Source of the DNA: Verrucomicrobiota bacterium
GTDB lineage: Bacteria > Verrucomicrobiota > Verrucomicrobiia > Opitutales > Opitutaceae
NCBI GenBank assembly: GCA_023391285.1
Contig: JAEWBF010000055.1
Span: forward strand, 37,443 to 101,442
Reading direction: 5' to 3'
Length of the DNA: 64,000 nucleotides
Below are positions 54,383-63,424 of the stretch, one piece after another; positions within the stretch are counted from its first letter, which is position 1; every line of letters starts with the position of its first letter. The translations under genes were made by a program, and so were the position numbers. Under the pieces are notes generated by a model. That model searched no databases, had not been told where the DNA came from, and saw nothing but the letters and a program-made list of their open reading frames with translations.

Positions 54383-55261
54383 ATGAGCGTCATCAACACC
54401 AACATCCAAGCCATGGCCGCCGCCCGTTCGCTCAACGCGAGCCAGGAAGCGCTTGGCCGTTCCCTCACCCGGCTCTCGTCCGGATCGAAGATCGTCAACC
54501 CGTCCGACGACGCCGCCGGTCTCGCCGTCTCGGAGAAACTCGACGCGCAAAACCGCCGCGTTCAAGCCGCGACGACAAACGTCCAGAATGCCGTTTCCTA
54601 CATTCAGACGGCCGACGGCTTCATGAGCGGCATGACGAAGATCCTCTCGCGCATGAGCGAGCTCGCGATCCTCGCCAAGGACGTCACGAAGAACCCGGGC
54701 GACGTTGATCTTTACCAGCAGGAATTCACTGCGCTCCAGGATCAGCTCCGTGCGACCATCGGTGGTTCCACGGCGGAGATCGGAGGCACCGCAGATATCG
54801 ACACACCGCTCGGCGCCTTTAACGGCATCTCGCTTTTCGGTTCCAACTCCGACGGCCTCACCGTCACGATCGGCCAGGCGATCGGTCAGGACATGACCAT
54901 CCGCGAGTCAAACCTCCGCACCGGCGCGATGGGCGACATGATCACGCAGGATGGAGCGGGCGACTACAACATCGCTATCACCGACTCCGACGCGATCGAG
55001 AACATCACCAACGCCATTCAACAGATCGCCACCGAGCGGGCGAAACTGGGCGCCTCGCAATCGCGTCTCGAACTCGCGGCGACGACGCTCTCCGTGGAAT
55101 ACGAAAATCTTTCGTCCGCCATCTCGCGTATCCGCGACGTGGATGTGGCGAAGGAGTCCACCCAGTTCGCCAAATACAACATCCTCGTGCAGTCCGGCAC
55201 TGCCATGCTCTCGCAAGCGAACCAGACGCCGCAGGCCGTCCTCAAGCTCCTCAACAGCTGA
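54383..55261 (+). CDS. fliC: Flagellin
   Basis: 292 residues: complete D0/D1 ends (MSVINTNIQAMAAARSLNASQEALGRSLTRLSSGSKIVNPSDDAAGLAVSEKLDAQ and SAISRIRDVDVAKESTQFAKYNILVQSGTAMLSQANQTPQAVLKLL) with a short centre and no large D2/D3, so the filament should be thin and minimally decorated. The 49-base leader has no strong Shine-Dalgarno and no GGA. Followed by a strong terminator. Confidence 0.96.
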   Translation: MSVINTNIQAMAAARSLNASQEALGRSLTRLSSGSKIVNPSDDAAGLAVSEKLDAQNRRVQAATTNVQNAVSYIQTADGFMSGMTKILSRMSELAILAKDVTKNPGDVDLYQQEFTALQDQLRATIGGSTAEIGGTADIDTPLGAFNGISLFGSNSDGLTVTIGQAIGQDMTIRESNLRTGAMGDMITQDGAGDYNIAITDSDAIENITNAIQQIATERAKLGASQSRLELAATTLSVEYENLSSAISRIRDVDVAKESTQFAKYNILVQSGTAMLSQANQTPQAVLKLLNS

Positions 55262-55275
55262 GCGACCTAAGCTTC

Positions 55276-55310
55276 AAAAAAAGCCCGCCGTCCCCCGGCG
55301 GGTTTTTTTT
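55276..55310 (+). terminator. Rho-independent terminator of the flagellar operon
   Basis: A-run, CCCGCCG (55284-55290), loop TCCCC, CGGCGGG (55296-55302), then TTTTTTTT. Confidence 0.93.
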
Positions 55311-55334
55311 GTCCTCGCACATCACAGATCCGGT

Positions 55335-55394
55335 GGAGGCGCGGTGCCCTCACCGCGCTTGATGCCCAATGCGCGGTGAGGGCACCGCGCCTCC
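55335..55394. repeat. 24-base perfect inverted repeat
   Basis: Arms 55335-55358 and 55371-55394 (starting GGAGGCGCGGTGCCCTCACC) pair perfectly around a 12-base loop, between fliC and the convergent kinase gene. REP-like; no transposase is adjacent. Confidence 0.85.
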
Positions 55395-55441
55395 ATTGGC
55401 CAAGAGGGTAAGCCGGTGCGCGCCGAAGCACCGCGCTTTCG

Positions 55442-58400
55442 TCACTTCGCGGCAGCGGTTTCCGGGTGCAGCGCGCGGTGCACCATCCAGGCGAGTTCGT
55501 CCGTCGTGAAGGGTTTTCCCAGTAATTCCACGTGGCCGATTTGTTCGATCTCCTGCGGCGGGATTTTGAGGAAATAGCCGGACATCACGATAATCGGCAG
55601 CGCCGGCGCGAACTCGCGCACTTTGCCCGCGAGTTCGGTGCCCGTCATGCCGGGCATGGTTTGGTCGGTGATCAACACGGCGCACGCGGTCGGGTCGGCG
55701 CGCAACGCTTCCAGGCACTGTGGCGCGGTATCCACGGTTGCAGCACGGTAGCCTTTGTTCTCGAGCGCGAATTTCGTGAAGCTTGCGACGGTATCTTCGT
55801 CGTCGACGATGAACACCATTTCCCCGCTGCCGCGCGGCGCCTGCAACGTCGTGCCGCCTTGCTGCTCCGCATCCACGGCGGCGACGGGCAGGTAAATGTG
55901 AAACGTGGAGCCGGCGCCCATCTTGCTCTCGACGTCGATCGCGCCGCGGTGGGCGCGCACGATTCCGTGCACGACCGCCAGGCCGAGGCCGGTGCCTTCG
56001 CGCACTTCCTTCGTGGTGAAGAACGGATCGAAAATCCGCTGCAGCGTGGTTTCGTCCATGCCATGCCCGTTGTCGCTGACGGTGAGCCGCAGATACTCGC
56101 CCGCCGGAAGCGTCGCGAGCGTAGCGGTTCGGTGGGCGATGGTGTCGACCGGCGTGAGGCTGATCGAGAGCACGCCGCCTTTCGCCGTCATCGCATGAGC
56201 GGCATTGGAGCCGAGGTTGAGCAACACCTGGTGAATTTGCGTGGCGTCGCCTTGGACGGGGCCGCACTCCGGCGAGATGTGCGTCTCGATGGCGATGGTC
56301 GCGGGGATGGTGGCGCGCAGCAGCCGGCGCGCTTCTTCGATCACCAACGCCAAGTCCAGCGAGGTATGCTGGTCGTCCGGCGACTGGCGGCCGAAGGTGA
56401 GGATCTGCTCGACGAGTTCGCGCGCGCGCAAACTCGCACCGCGAGCCTGCGACATGTAATCGCGAGCCGTTTCGTTGTCACCGAGCACGTCCTCGACGAG
56501 CTCCTGGTAACCCATGATGCCGGTGAGAAGATTGTTGAAGTCGTGCGCGATGCCGCCGGCGAGCGTGCCGAGCGTTTCCATTTTCTGCGCCTGAAAGAGC
56601 TGGAACTCCAATTTGCGGCGCGCCTCCTCGCTGTCACGGCGGCTGCTGATATCCTGAAACGCTCCGATGAGCCGCACCGGCTTGTGGTCGTGAAGATCCG
56701 CCCGCGCGAGCGCACGAACCCAGATGCGGCGCTCGGTCGCGGTGATAAGCGGCAGCTCGAGATCGAAATGACGACCATAGGTCATCGCCGCCTTCATCGC
56801 GGTTGAAATGATGTCGCGCGCTTCGGGCGCGAAGAACTGGATCGCGGATTGAACCGTGGGCTTGAAGTCAGCCCGGACCTCGTGGATGCGGCGGACCTGT
56901 TCGGACCATTCGAGATGCATCGTTTCGAGGTCGAGTTCCCAACCGCCGATCTGAGCGATTTCACTGACCTGCGTCGCGAGCTGCTCGAACTGATGCAAGC
57001 GCTGCTCCAGATTCTTGCGCGCGGTGATATCCGTGTGCATGCCGACCATGCGAAGCGGGCGCCCTTGCGCATCGCGGTTTACGACCTTGCCGCGATCCAT
57101 GATCCACTTCCATTCCCCTTGCCGGGTGCGCATCCGGTATTCGTGGTGATACAATGCCGTGCGACGCGCGAAATGTTCCTCGGTCGCCACGATGCAGCCG
57201 GGAAGATCGTCCGGGTGGATCAGCTGCCGCCAGCTTTCGATCGTGTCGGGCACTTCTCCGATATCGTATCCAAGCATCTGTGACCAACGCTGGTCGTGAT
57301 AGGTGATGCCGGTGGGCACGTTCCAATCCCAGACCCCGTCGTTGGTGCCTTCGACCGCCAGCTGCCAGCGCTCCTCCGCCATGCGGAGCGCTTCGAGGGT
57401 TTGCTTTTCGGCCGTGATGTCGCGGTCCATGCCGACGACGCGGACGGGCCGGCCTTGTTCGTCGCGGCGCACGTAGGCGTGCATTTCGACATATCGCACG
57501 AAGCCGTCGGGCAGGATGATGCGGAACTCGTTGTCGTATTCCTCGCCGCCCAGGCTGAGTGCGTCCTGCTCGATCTGCTCGGCGCGCGCGCGGTCGTCGG
57601 GGTGGAGGAGTTGCAGCCACGAGGCCCGCGTGCCGCCAAAAGCGTCGCGAGCCATGCCGTAGATTTCGAAAATACGATCGTCCCAGATCACGCGTCCGCT
57701 CGCGGGATCCCAGTCCCACACGCCATAACGCGAGGCGCGCAGCGCGAGTTGCCAGCGATCGGTGAGCACGCGAAGACGTTCCTCGTTTTCGCGTTCGGCG
57801 GTGACGTCGCGGCTCGTGCCGGTGATGCGCAGAAGCTTTCCCTGCGCGTCGCGTTGCACGATCGCGCGGGACTCGACGTGCCGAGCGCCGGGCTCGCCCG
57901 GGCGGATGACGCGAAACTCCTGGTCGTAGAAATTGCCGCCGGCGAGCACGAGTTCGAAGCGCGCTTGAGCGAGCGCCCGATCGTCGGGATGCAGGCAGGC
58001 CATCCACGCCTGGAACGTGCCGTCGAATTCGCCCGGCTTCAATCCGTGGACAATGTGGGTCCGCTCGTCCCACGTATGTTTTTGCGTGGCGGCGTCCCAT
58101 TCCCACACGCCGAGCGCGGCTGATTGCGTGGCGAGTTGGAGACGCTCGTTGAGCACGCGAAGGTGTTGTTCGGCGAGCCGGTGTGCGGTGACGTCGGTCT
58201 GAATCGCGATCCAGTTGACGAGCTTTCCGGCGGCGTCGTGCACCGGCTCCATGTCGACGATCTGCCAATACGGATGCCGGCTCTTGGTGTAGTTGAGGAT
58301 TTCGACGTAGCAGCGCTCGCCGGCCTGGATGGCCTTGCGAAGTTGCGCGATGCTGGCCGGATCGGTGTCGGGTCCCTGCAGGAAATGTCCCGGTTTCTCG

Positions 58401-59473
58401 CCCTTCACTTCTGCGAGCGAGTAGCCGGTCATGCGTTCGAAGGCGGTGTTCGCCCACTCCAGGCGACCTTGGGCGTCGGTGATGACGACGCCGTTGGTGG
58501 TGTTGCGCGCGACGAGTCCGAGCTGCGCGTTTTCGCGGGTGGTGGTGCGCAGGTGGACGCTGAGGGTGCGCAGCTCGCTGGTGCGACGCGCGACGAGCTC
58601 TTGTAGGCGCGCGGCCTGGTGTTCGAGCACGGTGTTGAGCCGCGCGTGCTCGCTTTCGGCGGCCTTGCGACGGTCGTCGATTTCGACCGCGGCGCGCGCC
58701 GAGAGCATCGTGTGAAGAAAGCCGCCGATCACGAGCAGTGCGACCACGAAGGCCGGCGCGTAGCCCGGTTGAATCAGCCGCAGGTGCAGCAGCACCAGCG
58801 TGAACGCGAGCATGGTCGCGGGCAGCAGCGTCACGCCGTAAAACAACCGGCGGGCGAGGGCCCCGGCGGATGATTTCGCGAGCAGCATGCGCAGCAGCTT
58901 GTGGTTGGGCCGCAGCAGCAATCCGCCCACGCTGGCGACGAGCAGCCCCGCGGCATCGCCGGTGTTCAGGTGGAGCGGCTGGGCGTAGCGCGTGGCGAAC
59001 TGCAGCGTGTGCATCAGCAGTGTCGCGGCACTCAGCGCGAGTGAGACGATCAGCAGCCACGCCGAAAGATTCCGCGCGACGCGATGGGAGAGACGTTCGG
59101 AAAGCAACAGCCCGAGCCCGGCCAACGCGACCACCAGGGCGGCATCGAGCGACACGTTGCGGTCCGTGGCCGAAACGTCGGCCGCCCAGAACATGAAATC
59201 CAACGCCATCAGCCGGCCCGCAGCAGCATCGAAGCCGACGGCGGCGACGACCCACGCGACGGCTCCGGCGGCACACACCGCCGCTGGGACCGATCCGTGT
59301 CGCTTGGTGCGCACCCACAATGACGCCCCGAGAAGCGTGAGCCAAAAAGGAGCCTCGAGCCAGCGGGCACCGGGATCGCCGAAGAGCACGGCCGCTACGC
59401 GGACGATACCCAGGGCGAACACCACAATGCCGGCGATTCCGGGTGCGCGGCGGATATTGTCTTCGAGCGACAT
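55442..59473 (-). CDS. Membrane hybrid sensor histidine kinase with five PAS domains and C-terminal receiver
   Basis: 1343 residues from the Met before SLEDNIRRAPG (59473); an in-frame Met at 59584 would add an Arg/His-rich stretch and is less likely. About eight membrane helices (residues 10-285), a coiled coil (AESEHARLNTVLEHQAARLQELV), then five PAS/PAC units (about 320-960; GYSLAEVKGEKPGHFLQGPDT in the first, LGYDIGEVPDTIESW in the fourth). HisKA with His in AGGIAHDFNNLLTGIMGY near 976, HATPase with NLGSNAAHAM, DNGHGMDETTLQRIFDPFFTTK and GTGLGLAVVHGIV, and a receiver with IVDDED and phospho-acceptor Asp in LITDQTMPGMTGTEL near 1267. Its output partner is not in the window. Confidence 0.92.
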   Translation of the reverse strand: MSLEDNIRRAPGIAGIVVFALGIVRVAAVLFGDPGARWLEAPFWLTLLGASLWVRTKRHGSVPAAVCAAGAVAWVVAAVGFDAAAGRLMALDFMFWAADVSATDRNVSLDAALVVALAGLGLLLSERLSHRVARNLSAWLLIVSLALSAATLLMHTLQFATRYAQPLHLNTGDAAGLLVASVGGLLLRPNHKLLRMLLAKSSAGALARRLFYGVTLLPATMLAFTLVLLHLRLIQPGYAPAFVVALLVIGGFLHTMLSARAAVEIDDRRKAAESEHARLNTVLEHQAARLQELVARRTSELRTLSVHLRTTTRENAQLGLVARNTTNGVVITDAQGRLEWANTAFERMTGYSLAEVKGEKPGHFLQGPDTDPASIAQLRKAIQAGERCYVEILNYTKSRHPYWQIVDMEPVHDAAGKLVNWIAIQTDVTAHRLAEQHLRVLNERLQLATQSAALGVWEWDAATQKHTWDERTHIVHGLKPGEFDGTFQAWMACLHPDDRALAQARFELVLAGGNFYDQEFRVIRPGEPGARHVESRAIVQRDAQGKLLRITGTSRDVTAERENEERLRVLTDRWQLALRASRYGVWDWDPASGRVIWDDRIFEIYGMARDAFGGTRASWLQLLHPDDRARAEQIEQDALSLGGEEYDNEFRIILPDGFVRYVEMHAYVRRDEQGRPVRVVGMDRDITAEKQTLEALRMAEERWQLAVEGTNDGVWDWNVPTGITYHDQRWSQMLGYDIGEVPDTIESWRQLIHPDDLPGCIVATEEHFARRTALYHHEYRMRTRQGEWKWIMDRGKVVNRDAQGRPLRMVGMHTDITARKNLEQRLHQFEQLATQVSEIAQIGGWELDLETMHLEWSEQVRRIHEVRADFKPTVQSAIQFFAPEARDIISTAMKAAMTYGRHFDLELPLITATERRIWVRALARADLHDHKPVRLIGAFQDISSRRDSEEARRKLEFQLFQAQKMETLGTLAGGIAHDFNNLLTGIMGYQELVEDVLGDNETARDYMSQARGASLRARELVEQILTFGRQSPDDQHTSLDLALVIEEARRLLRATIPATIAIETHISPECGPVQGDATQIHQVLLNLGSNAAHAMTAKGGVLSISLTPVDTIAHRTATLATLPAGEYLRLTVSDNGHGMDETTLQRIFDPFFTTKEVREGTGLGLAVVHGIVRAHRGAIDVESKMGAGSTFHIYLPVAAVDAEQQGGTTLQAPRGSGEMVFIVDDEDTVASFTKFALENKGYRAATVDTAPQCLEALRADPTACAVLITDQTMPGMTGTELAGKVREFAPALPIIVMSGYFLKIPPQEIEQIGHVELLGKPFTTDELAWMVHRALHPETAAAK

Positions 59474-59710
59474 GCTGGAGGTGACCAGCCGCCGAGCGTG
59501 CGAATCGCGGTGACAAAAGCAATGGCGCCGCGGAGCGGCGGCACGGAAGGCAGCCGGACGATCGAAAGATTCCGGCGGCGTCATCTACGGATGCCGCTTT
59601 AGTTTCGCCACTTCGTGACGAAATGCACCGCGACGCCTGGCCGAATCGCAAGCGGCGGGCTCAAGTTTTTACCGAACCGTGACGAACAAGCCGAAGCCAC
59701 ATTTAACCCC
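59474..59710. promoter_or_regulatory. Divergent region between hybrid kinase and TonB-C protein
   Basis: 237 bases with no credible gene. Presumed promoters for both directions; nothing more specific seen. Confidence 0.35.
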
Positions 59711-60061
59711 ATGAATCGTTTTATCCGTCCTTTTGCCGCTGTATTGCTTTTCTGCGCGACGACTGCGTTTTCGTTCGCCGCCGCCGGCCGCGAACCGCCG
59801 GTTCCGGTTCGCACCGTTGCTCCCGACTATCCCCGCGACCTTCGCGACCAGAAAGTTTCCGGCGTGGTGATGGTGAAGTGCACGATCGACGAGCAGGGCA
59901 ATGTGTCGGAAACGGAAGTCGCGAAATCCAGCAACGAAGGCTTCGACAAGTTCGCGGTCGACGCGCTGAAGAAGTGGAAGTTCAAGCCCGGCCGTCAGGA
60001 CGGATCGCCGATCGCCATGACGGTTACGATCCCGATCAAGTTCGTCGCCGAAGAATCCTGA
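59711..60061 (+). CDS. TonB C-terminal domain protein, secreted
   Basis: 116 residues: signal peptide (RPFAAVLLFCATTAFSFAAAG) then a single TonB-C domain (VPVRTVAPDYPRDLRDQKVSGVVMVKCTIDEQGNVSETEVAKSS, FAVDALKKWKFKPGRQDG). It lacks the cytoplasmic/membrane anchor and Pro-rich spacer of a working TonB, so it cannot by itself transmit energy; a periplasmic binding or accessory role is inferred. Lies 33 bases upstream of the chemoreceptor gene. Confidence 0.85.
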   Translation: MNRFIRPFAAVLLFCATTAFSFAAAGREPPVPVRTVAPDYPRDLRDQKVSGVVMVKCTIDEQGNVSETEVAKSSNEGFDKFAVDALKKWKFKPGRQDGSPIAMTVTIPIKFVAEES

Positions 60062-60094
60062 GCCTCGCCCAGCCAGCCTCAGCCCTCCCGACCT

Positions 60095-62092
60095 ATGTCC
60101 CTCCAGAATCTCACCATCGGCAAGAAGATCGCGCTCGGTTTCGGTTTTCTCTTCGTCCTTTTGATTGGCGTCGCGGCGATCGCTTACACGGCTCTGGGCG
60201 GAGCGGGTCGGCGTCTGGAGATGTTCTCCGCCAGTGCTCAGGAAACCTACACGGCGTCTTCGCTCGAATCGTCGATGCAGGAGCTGAAGTTGCAGGTGAA
60301 TGAATTTCTGGCCACGGGCTCCGCCGAAAGCATCGCCGCCTGTGAGGCCGCGCGCAAAGCGCTCGACACCGAGCTGGCCCGGGCCGCGCAACAAATCGTC
60401 GAACCCTCGCGCGCTGCCGAAGTCGCCAAAGCCCGCGAACTGCTTGCCACATACAATGCGGCTTTCGGCGACCTCGTCACCAATCACAAGGCCCGCGTCG
60501 CCATCGAGAACGAGGTGCTTACGCCGGCGGCCAAAACGATTGCCGAAGGCCTGCAATCGATGCTCGCGCAGGCCCGGACGCAGGGCGACATGAACGCCGC
60601 GTTTCAAATTTCGAACGGACTTGGCGCCTTCTACGAGTGCATGAGCCTCGCGAATGCCTTCCTGCTGACCTCCGACGCGCCGAAAGCCGTGTCGGCCCGC
60701 GAAGCGCTGGCGACCACAGTCTCGCAGATCGGACGCATGCAGCAGGATCAGGCCGAGATGGAACAACTCGACGCCAGTCTCAAGGACGAGGCGAAGACGC
60801 AGCTGCTCGCCTCGTTGCGCGAAACGGCGGAGACGTATCGGGATGGCTTGGACAAGGTCGTCGCGGGCCATCAAGCGCGCGCCAAGATCCTCGCGGAGCG
60901 CATCAACCGCGTAGCGCCCGAGTTCACCGCCGCGTTGGCGCGGGTGAAAACGGCCGTGCACACGTATCAGCAGGAATTGCAGGACCGCACGCATGCGGAG
61001 CAGAAGCGAAACGAGTTCGTCGTCTTTGTGATCACAACGGTGGGACTGGGCGCCGGCGCGATTGCCGCCTGGCTCATCACCCGCGGGGTGACCCGCCGCA
61101 TCACTGAAGTCGCCGCGCGGCTCGCGACCGAGTCGGACAAGACCGCGTCCGCCGCCCAGCAAGTTTCCCAAGCCAGCCAGTCGATGGCCAACGGCGCGTC
61201 GCAACAGGCCGCCTCGCTCGAGGAGACGAGTTCGTCGCTCCACGAGATGGCGAGCATGACTTCGCGCAATTCGGACAACGCGCAGAACGCCAAGACGCTG
61301 GCGAATCAGGCGCGCCAGACCGCCGATGCCGGTGCGATCGAGATGGAGGAGATGAAGCGCGCGATGGCGGCGATCAAAGGTTCGAGCACGGAAATTTCCA
61401 AGATCATCAAGACGATCGACGAGATCGCGTTTCAGACAAACATCCTCGCGCTCAATGCGGCGGTGGAAGCGGCTCGCGCGGGTGAGGCGGGTTTGGGTTT
61501 TGCGGTCGTGGCCGACGAAGTCCGCAATCTTGCGCAACGCTGCGCCGGCGCCGCCAAGGAAACGGCGGACAAGATTTCTGCTTCGACGGAAAAGAGCGAG
61601 CAGGGCGCGCGCATCAGTGAAAAGATGGCCGCGAACCTGGCGGCGATTGTCGACAAGACGCGTCAGCTCGACGAACGCATTGCGGAGATCGCGCAGTCCT
61701 CGCACGAACAGAGCGAAGGCATCGGCCAGTTGAACAGCGCGGTCGCGAGCATGGACAAGATCACGCAGGAAAATGCGGCGCTGGCGGAAGAGTCGTCCGC
61801 CTCGGCGGAAGAGTTGAAGTCGCAAGCCGAGCAAGTCCGCCTCGCGGTGGCCGAGCTCATGCGGATGGCGAAAGGCGACGAGACGACCGCGACGAAGGAT
61901 GACGCGAAGACTTCGAGCGAAGAGCCGGTGAAGACGCCGGCGTTGGTGAAGCGCAGCACGCCGGTGCGTCCGATGCGTGCGGCTACGACCAATGGCGTGC
62001 GCAAAGGTTCTCTCGCCGTGGCCGACGCGGGCCGCAACGGTCACGCGCACGGCGCGAACGGGCACGACGATACGGACAAGTTTTTCGAGTAA
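60095..62092 (+). CDS. Methyl-accepting chemotaxis protein
   Basis: 665 residues. First membrane helix near residues 13-33 (IALGFGFLFVLLIGVAAIAY), a helical periplasmic sensor of about 275 residues, second helix near 310-330 (FVVFVITTVGLGAGAIAAWLI). The signalling tip EIAFQTNILALNAAVEAARAGEAGLGFAVVADEVRNLAQR near 443-482 is complete. A HAMP domain is not obvious after the second helix. The tail (KFFE end, Lys/Thr-rich before it) lacks a canonical CheR-binding pentapeptide. No che genes are nearby; the ligand is unknown. Confidence 0.93.
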   Translation: MSLQNLTIGKKIALGFGFLFVLLIGVAAIAYTALGGAGRRLEMFSASAQETYTASSLESSMQELKLQVNEFLATGSAESIAACEAARKALDTELARAAQQIVEPSRAAEVAKARELLATYNAAFGDLVTNHKARVAIENEVLTPAAKTIAEGLQSMLAQARTQGDMNAAFQISNGLGAFYECMSLANAFLLTSDAPKAVSAREALATTVSQIGRMQQDQAEMEQLDASLKDEAKTQLLASLRETAETYRDGLDKVVAGHQARAKILAERINRVAPEFTAALARVKTAVHTYQQELQDRTHAEQKRNEFVVFVITTVGLGAGAIAAWLITRGVTRRITEVAARLATESDKTASAAQQVSQASQSMANGASQQAASLEETSSSLHEMASMTSRNSDNAQNAKTLANQARQTADAGAIEMEEMKRAMAAIKGSSTEISKIIKTIDEIAFQTNILALNAAVEAARAGEAGLGFAVVADEVRNLAQRCAGAAKETADKISASTEKSEQGARISEKMAANLAAIVDKTRQLDERIAEIAQSSHEQSEGIGQLNSAVASMDKITQENAALAEESSASAEELKSQAEQVRLAVAELMRMAKGDETTATKDDAKTSSEEPVKTPALVKRSTPVRPMRAATTNGVRKGSLAVADAGRNGHAHGANGHDDTDKFFE

Positions 62093-62180
62093 GACGGGCA
62101 ATACGTCGCGGAGCGCGTGAGCGTTTCGTCTGACGCGCGCCGCAGGAGGCGAAAAGCTTACGCTTTCGGGTGTCAGACAG

Positions 62181-63194
62181 GGGGTCAGGCTGATGTTTGT
62201 TGAATTTGGACTGGTGAGTGCCCGGTAAGTGTATGGAGTGGCCGTGTGGCGCGACGGTTGAGGATCCAGTTTCCTGGTGCGATGTATCACGTGATCAATC
62301 GCGGGAATTACCGTCGCGATGTGTTTGAGAGTGCGGGCACGGCGAAGGCTTTCGAAGCTACGCTCGATGAGGCGTGCGAGCGGCACAAGTGGAAGCTTCA
62401 CGCGTATGTCATCCTGCGGAACCACTACCATCTCGCGGTCGAAACACCGGAGCCGAACCTGGTCGATGGCATGCATTGGCTGCAGAGCACGTTTGCGACG
62501 CGCTTCAATCGGCTGAGGAGCGAGCGCGGGCATCTGTTTCAAGGGCGGTATCAGGCGCTGTTGATCGAAGATGCGGCGGCGCTGGCGCGGGTGGTGGACT
62601 ACATTCATCTCAATCCTGTGCGAGCGGGAATTGTCCGGCCAGAACAAGTCGCGGCTTTTCGCTGGAGCAGTCTGGTGCGATTTACCAGACGAGACCGTCC
62701 GGCGTGGATGGTCGCCGAAGAATGGCTGGGCAGTCTGGGATTCGAAGATTCCGCGCAAGGGTGGCGCGGCTATGTGGCGGCGTTGTGGGAATTGGGCGCA
62801 GATGAAGCGCGGCAGAAAGAGCTCGGGCTTGATGGGCTTTCGCGAGGATGGGCGATTGGGAGCGCGGGTTGGCGGAAGGCGGTGGCGCGGGACCATGTGC
62901 ACCTCAAACTCGATGCGGGCTACGCTCCGGACGAGATCGGCGAGGTGAAAGAAGCGCGCTGGCGAGAACGGCTCGATGCGTGGCTCAGGGATGCGGGTAA
63001 AACTCAGGACGATATTTCGAGAGACCCGAAGGGAGCGCTGTGGAAGTTGGATGCGGCGGCTGCCATGCGAGGCGACGTGGGAGCGCCGCATCGCTGGATT
63101 GCGGAGGAGCTGCAGATGGGTAGCCCCCATGCCGTGAGATCCTACCTGAGCCGGCGGCGATACCAACGAAATCAACAAACATCAGCCTGACCCC
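62181..63194 (+). mobile_element. REP-associated tyrosine transposase (RAYT) unit with 23-bp perfect inverted ends
   Basis: Arm GGGGTCAGGCTGATGTTTG... (62181-62203) is matched exactly, inverted, at 63172-63194; the transposase stop codon lies inside the right arm. A second, shorter unit with the same ends is at 63709-63973. Confidence 0.85.
62246..63190 (+). CDS. REP-associated tyrosine transposase (Y1_Tnp / RAYT)
   Basis: 314 residues from GTG 62246 (the nearby ATG at 62232 is out of frame). Start ARRLRIQFPGAMYHVINRGNYRRDVF, HUH-type metal site in ILRNHYHLAVETPEPNL near residue 58, FQGRYQALLIED and the catalytic region VVDYIHLNPVRAGIV. The C-terminal extension (GAPHRWIAEELQMGSPHAVRSYLSRRR) is a helix-turn-helix-like region. 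It nicks single-stranded palindromic REP DNA. Intact, so possibly active. Confidence 0.92.
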   Translation: MARRLRIQFPGAMYHVINRGNYRRDVFESAGTAKAFEATLDEACERHKWKLHAYVILRNHYHLAVETPEPNLVDGMHWLQSTFATRFNRLRSERGHLFQGRYQALLIEDAAALARVVDYIHLNPVRAGIVRPEQVAAFRWSSLVRFTRRDRPAWMVAEEWLGSLGFEDSAQGWRGYVAALWELGADEARQKELGLDGLSRGWAIGSAGWRKAVARDHVHLKLDAGYAPDEIGEVKEARWRERLDAWLRDAGKTQDDISRDPKGALWKLDAAAAMRGDVGAPHRWIAEELQMGSPHAVRSYLSRRRYQRNQQTSA

Positions 63195-63246
63195 CTTCCC
63201 CTTCGCCCTTCCCCTTCGCCCTTCCCCTTCGGACCCCCTTCCCCTT
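63190..63246. repeat. CCCTTCCCCTTCG tandem repeat
   Basis: About four copies of a 13-base pyrimidine-rich unit lie directly against the right end of the RAYT unit and lead into the toxin fragment. Confidence 0.8.
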
Positions 63247-63423
63247 CTGGCGACAATCAATCAAACTGCCCAGAATGTAGTTGATGATATCCTAACAACA
63301 CCGGGGAGCACGATCCAGAACAGCGCACGTGGACGATTTGGCCCTACGATTGAAGTAACGGCTCCTGACGGGCGAGGCATCGTCTACGACGCGAACGGCA
63401 AGTTCCTCTTTTTCAAGGAGTGA
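63247..63423 (+). pseudogene. C-terminal tip of a polymorphic (RHS/CDI-like) toxin, 5' part missing
   Basis: 58 codons, open at the 5' side, translate as NQTAQNVVDDILTTPGST, FGPTIEVTAPDGRG and IVYDANGKFLFFKE before a TGA. From memory of the family, VDDIL-(T/N)-PGS followed by APDGRG-(V/I)-x-YDANGxF is a recurring end of RHS and hemagglutinin-type toxins. No start codon or upstream body exists; the RAYT unit and the pyrimidine repeats stand where the body should be. GC content is below the neighbourhood. Confidence 0.55.
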
Positions 63424-63424
63424 T

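Noticed and set aside
59669..63178. 1169-codon antisense frame across the TonB-C protein, chemoreceptor and transposase
   Set aside because: It spans three clear genes on the other strand, is Arg/His/Leu rich and has no domain.
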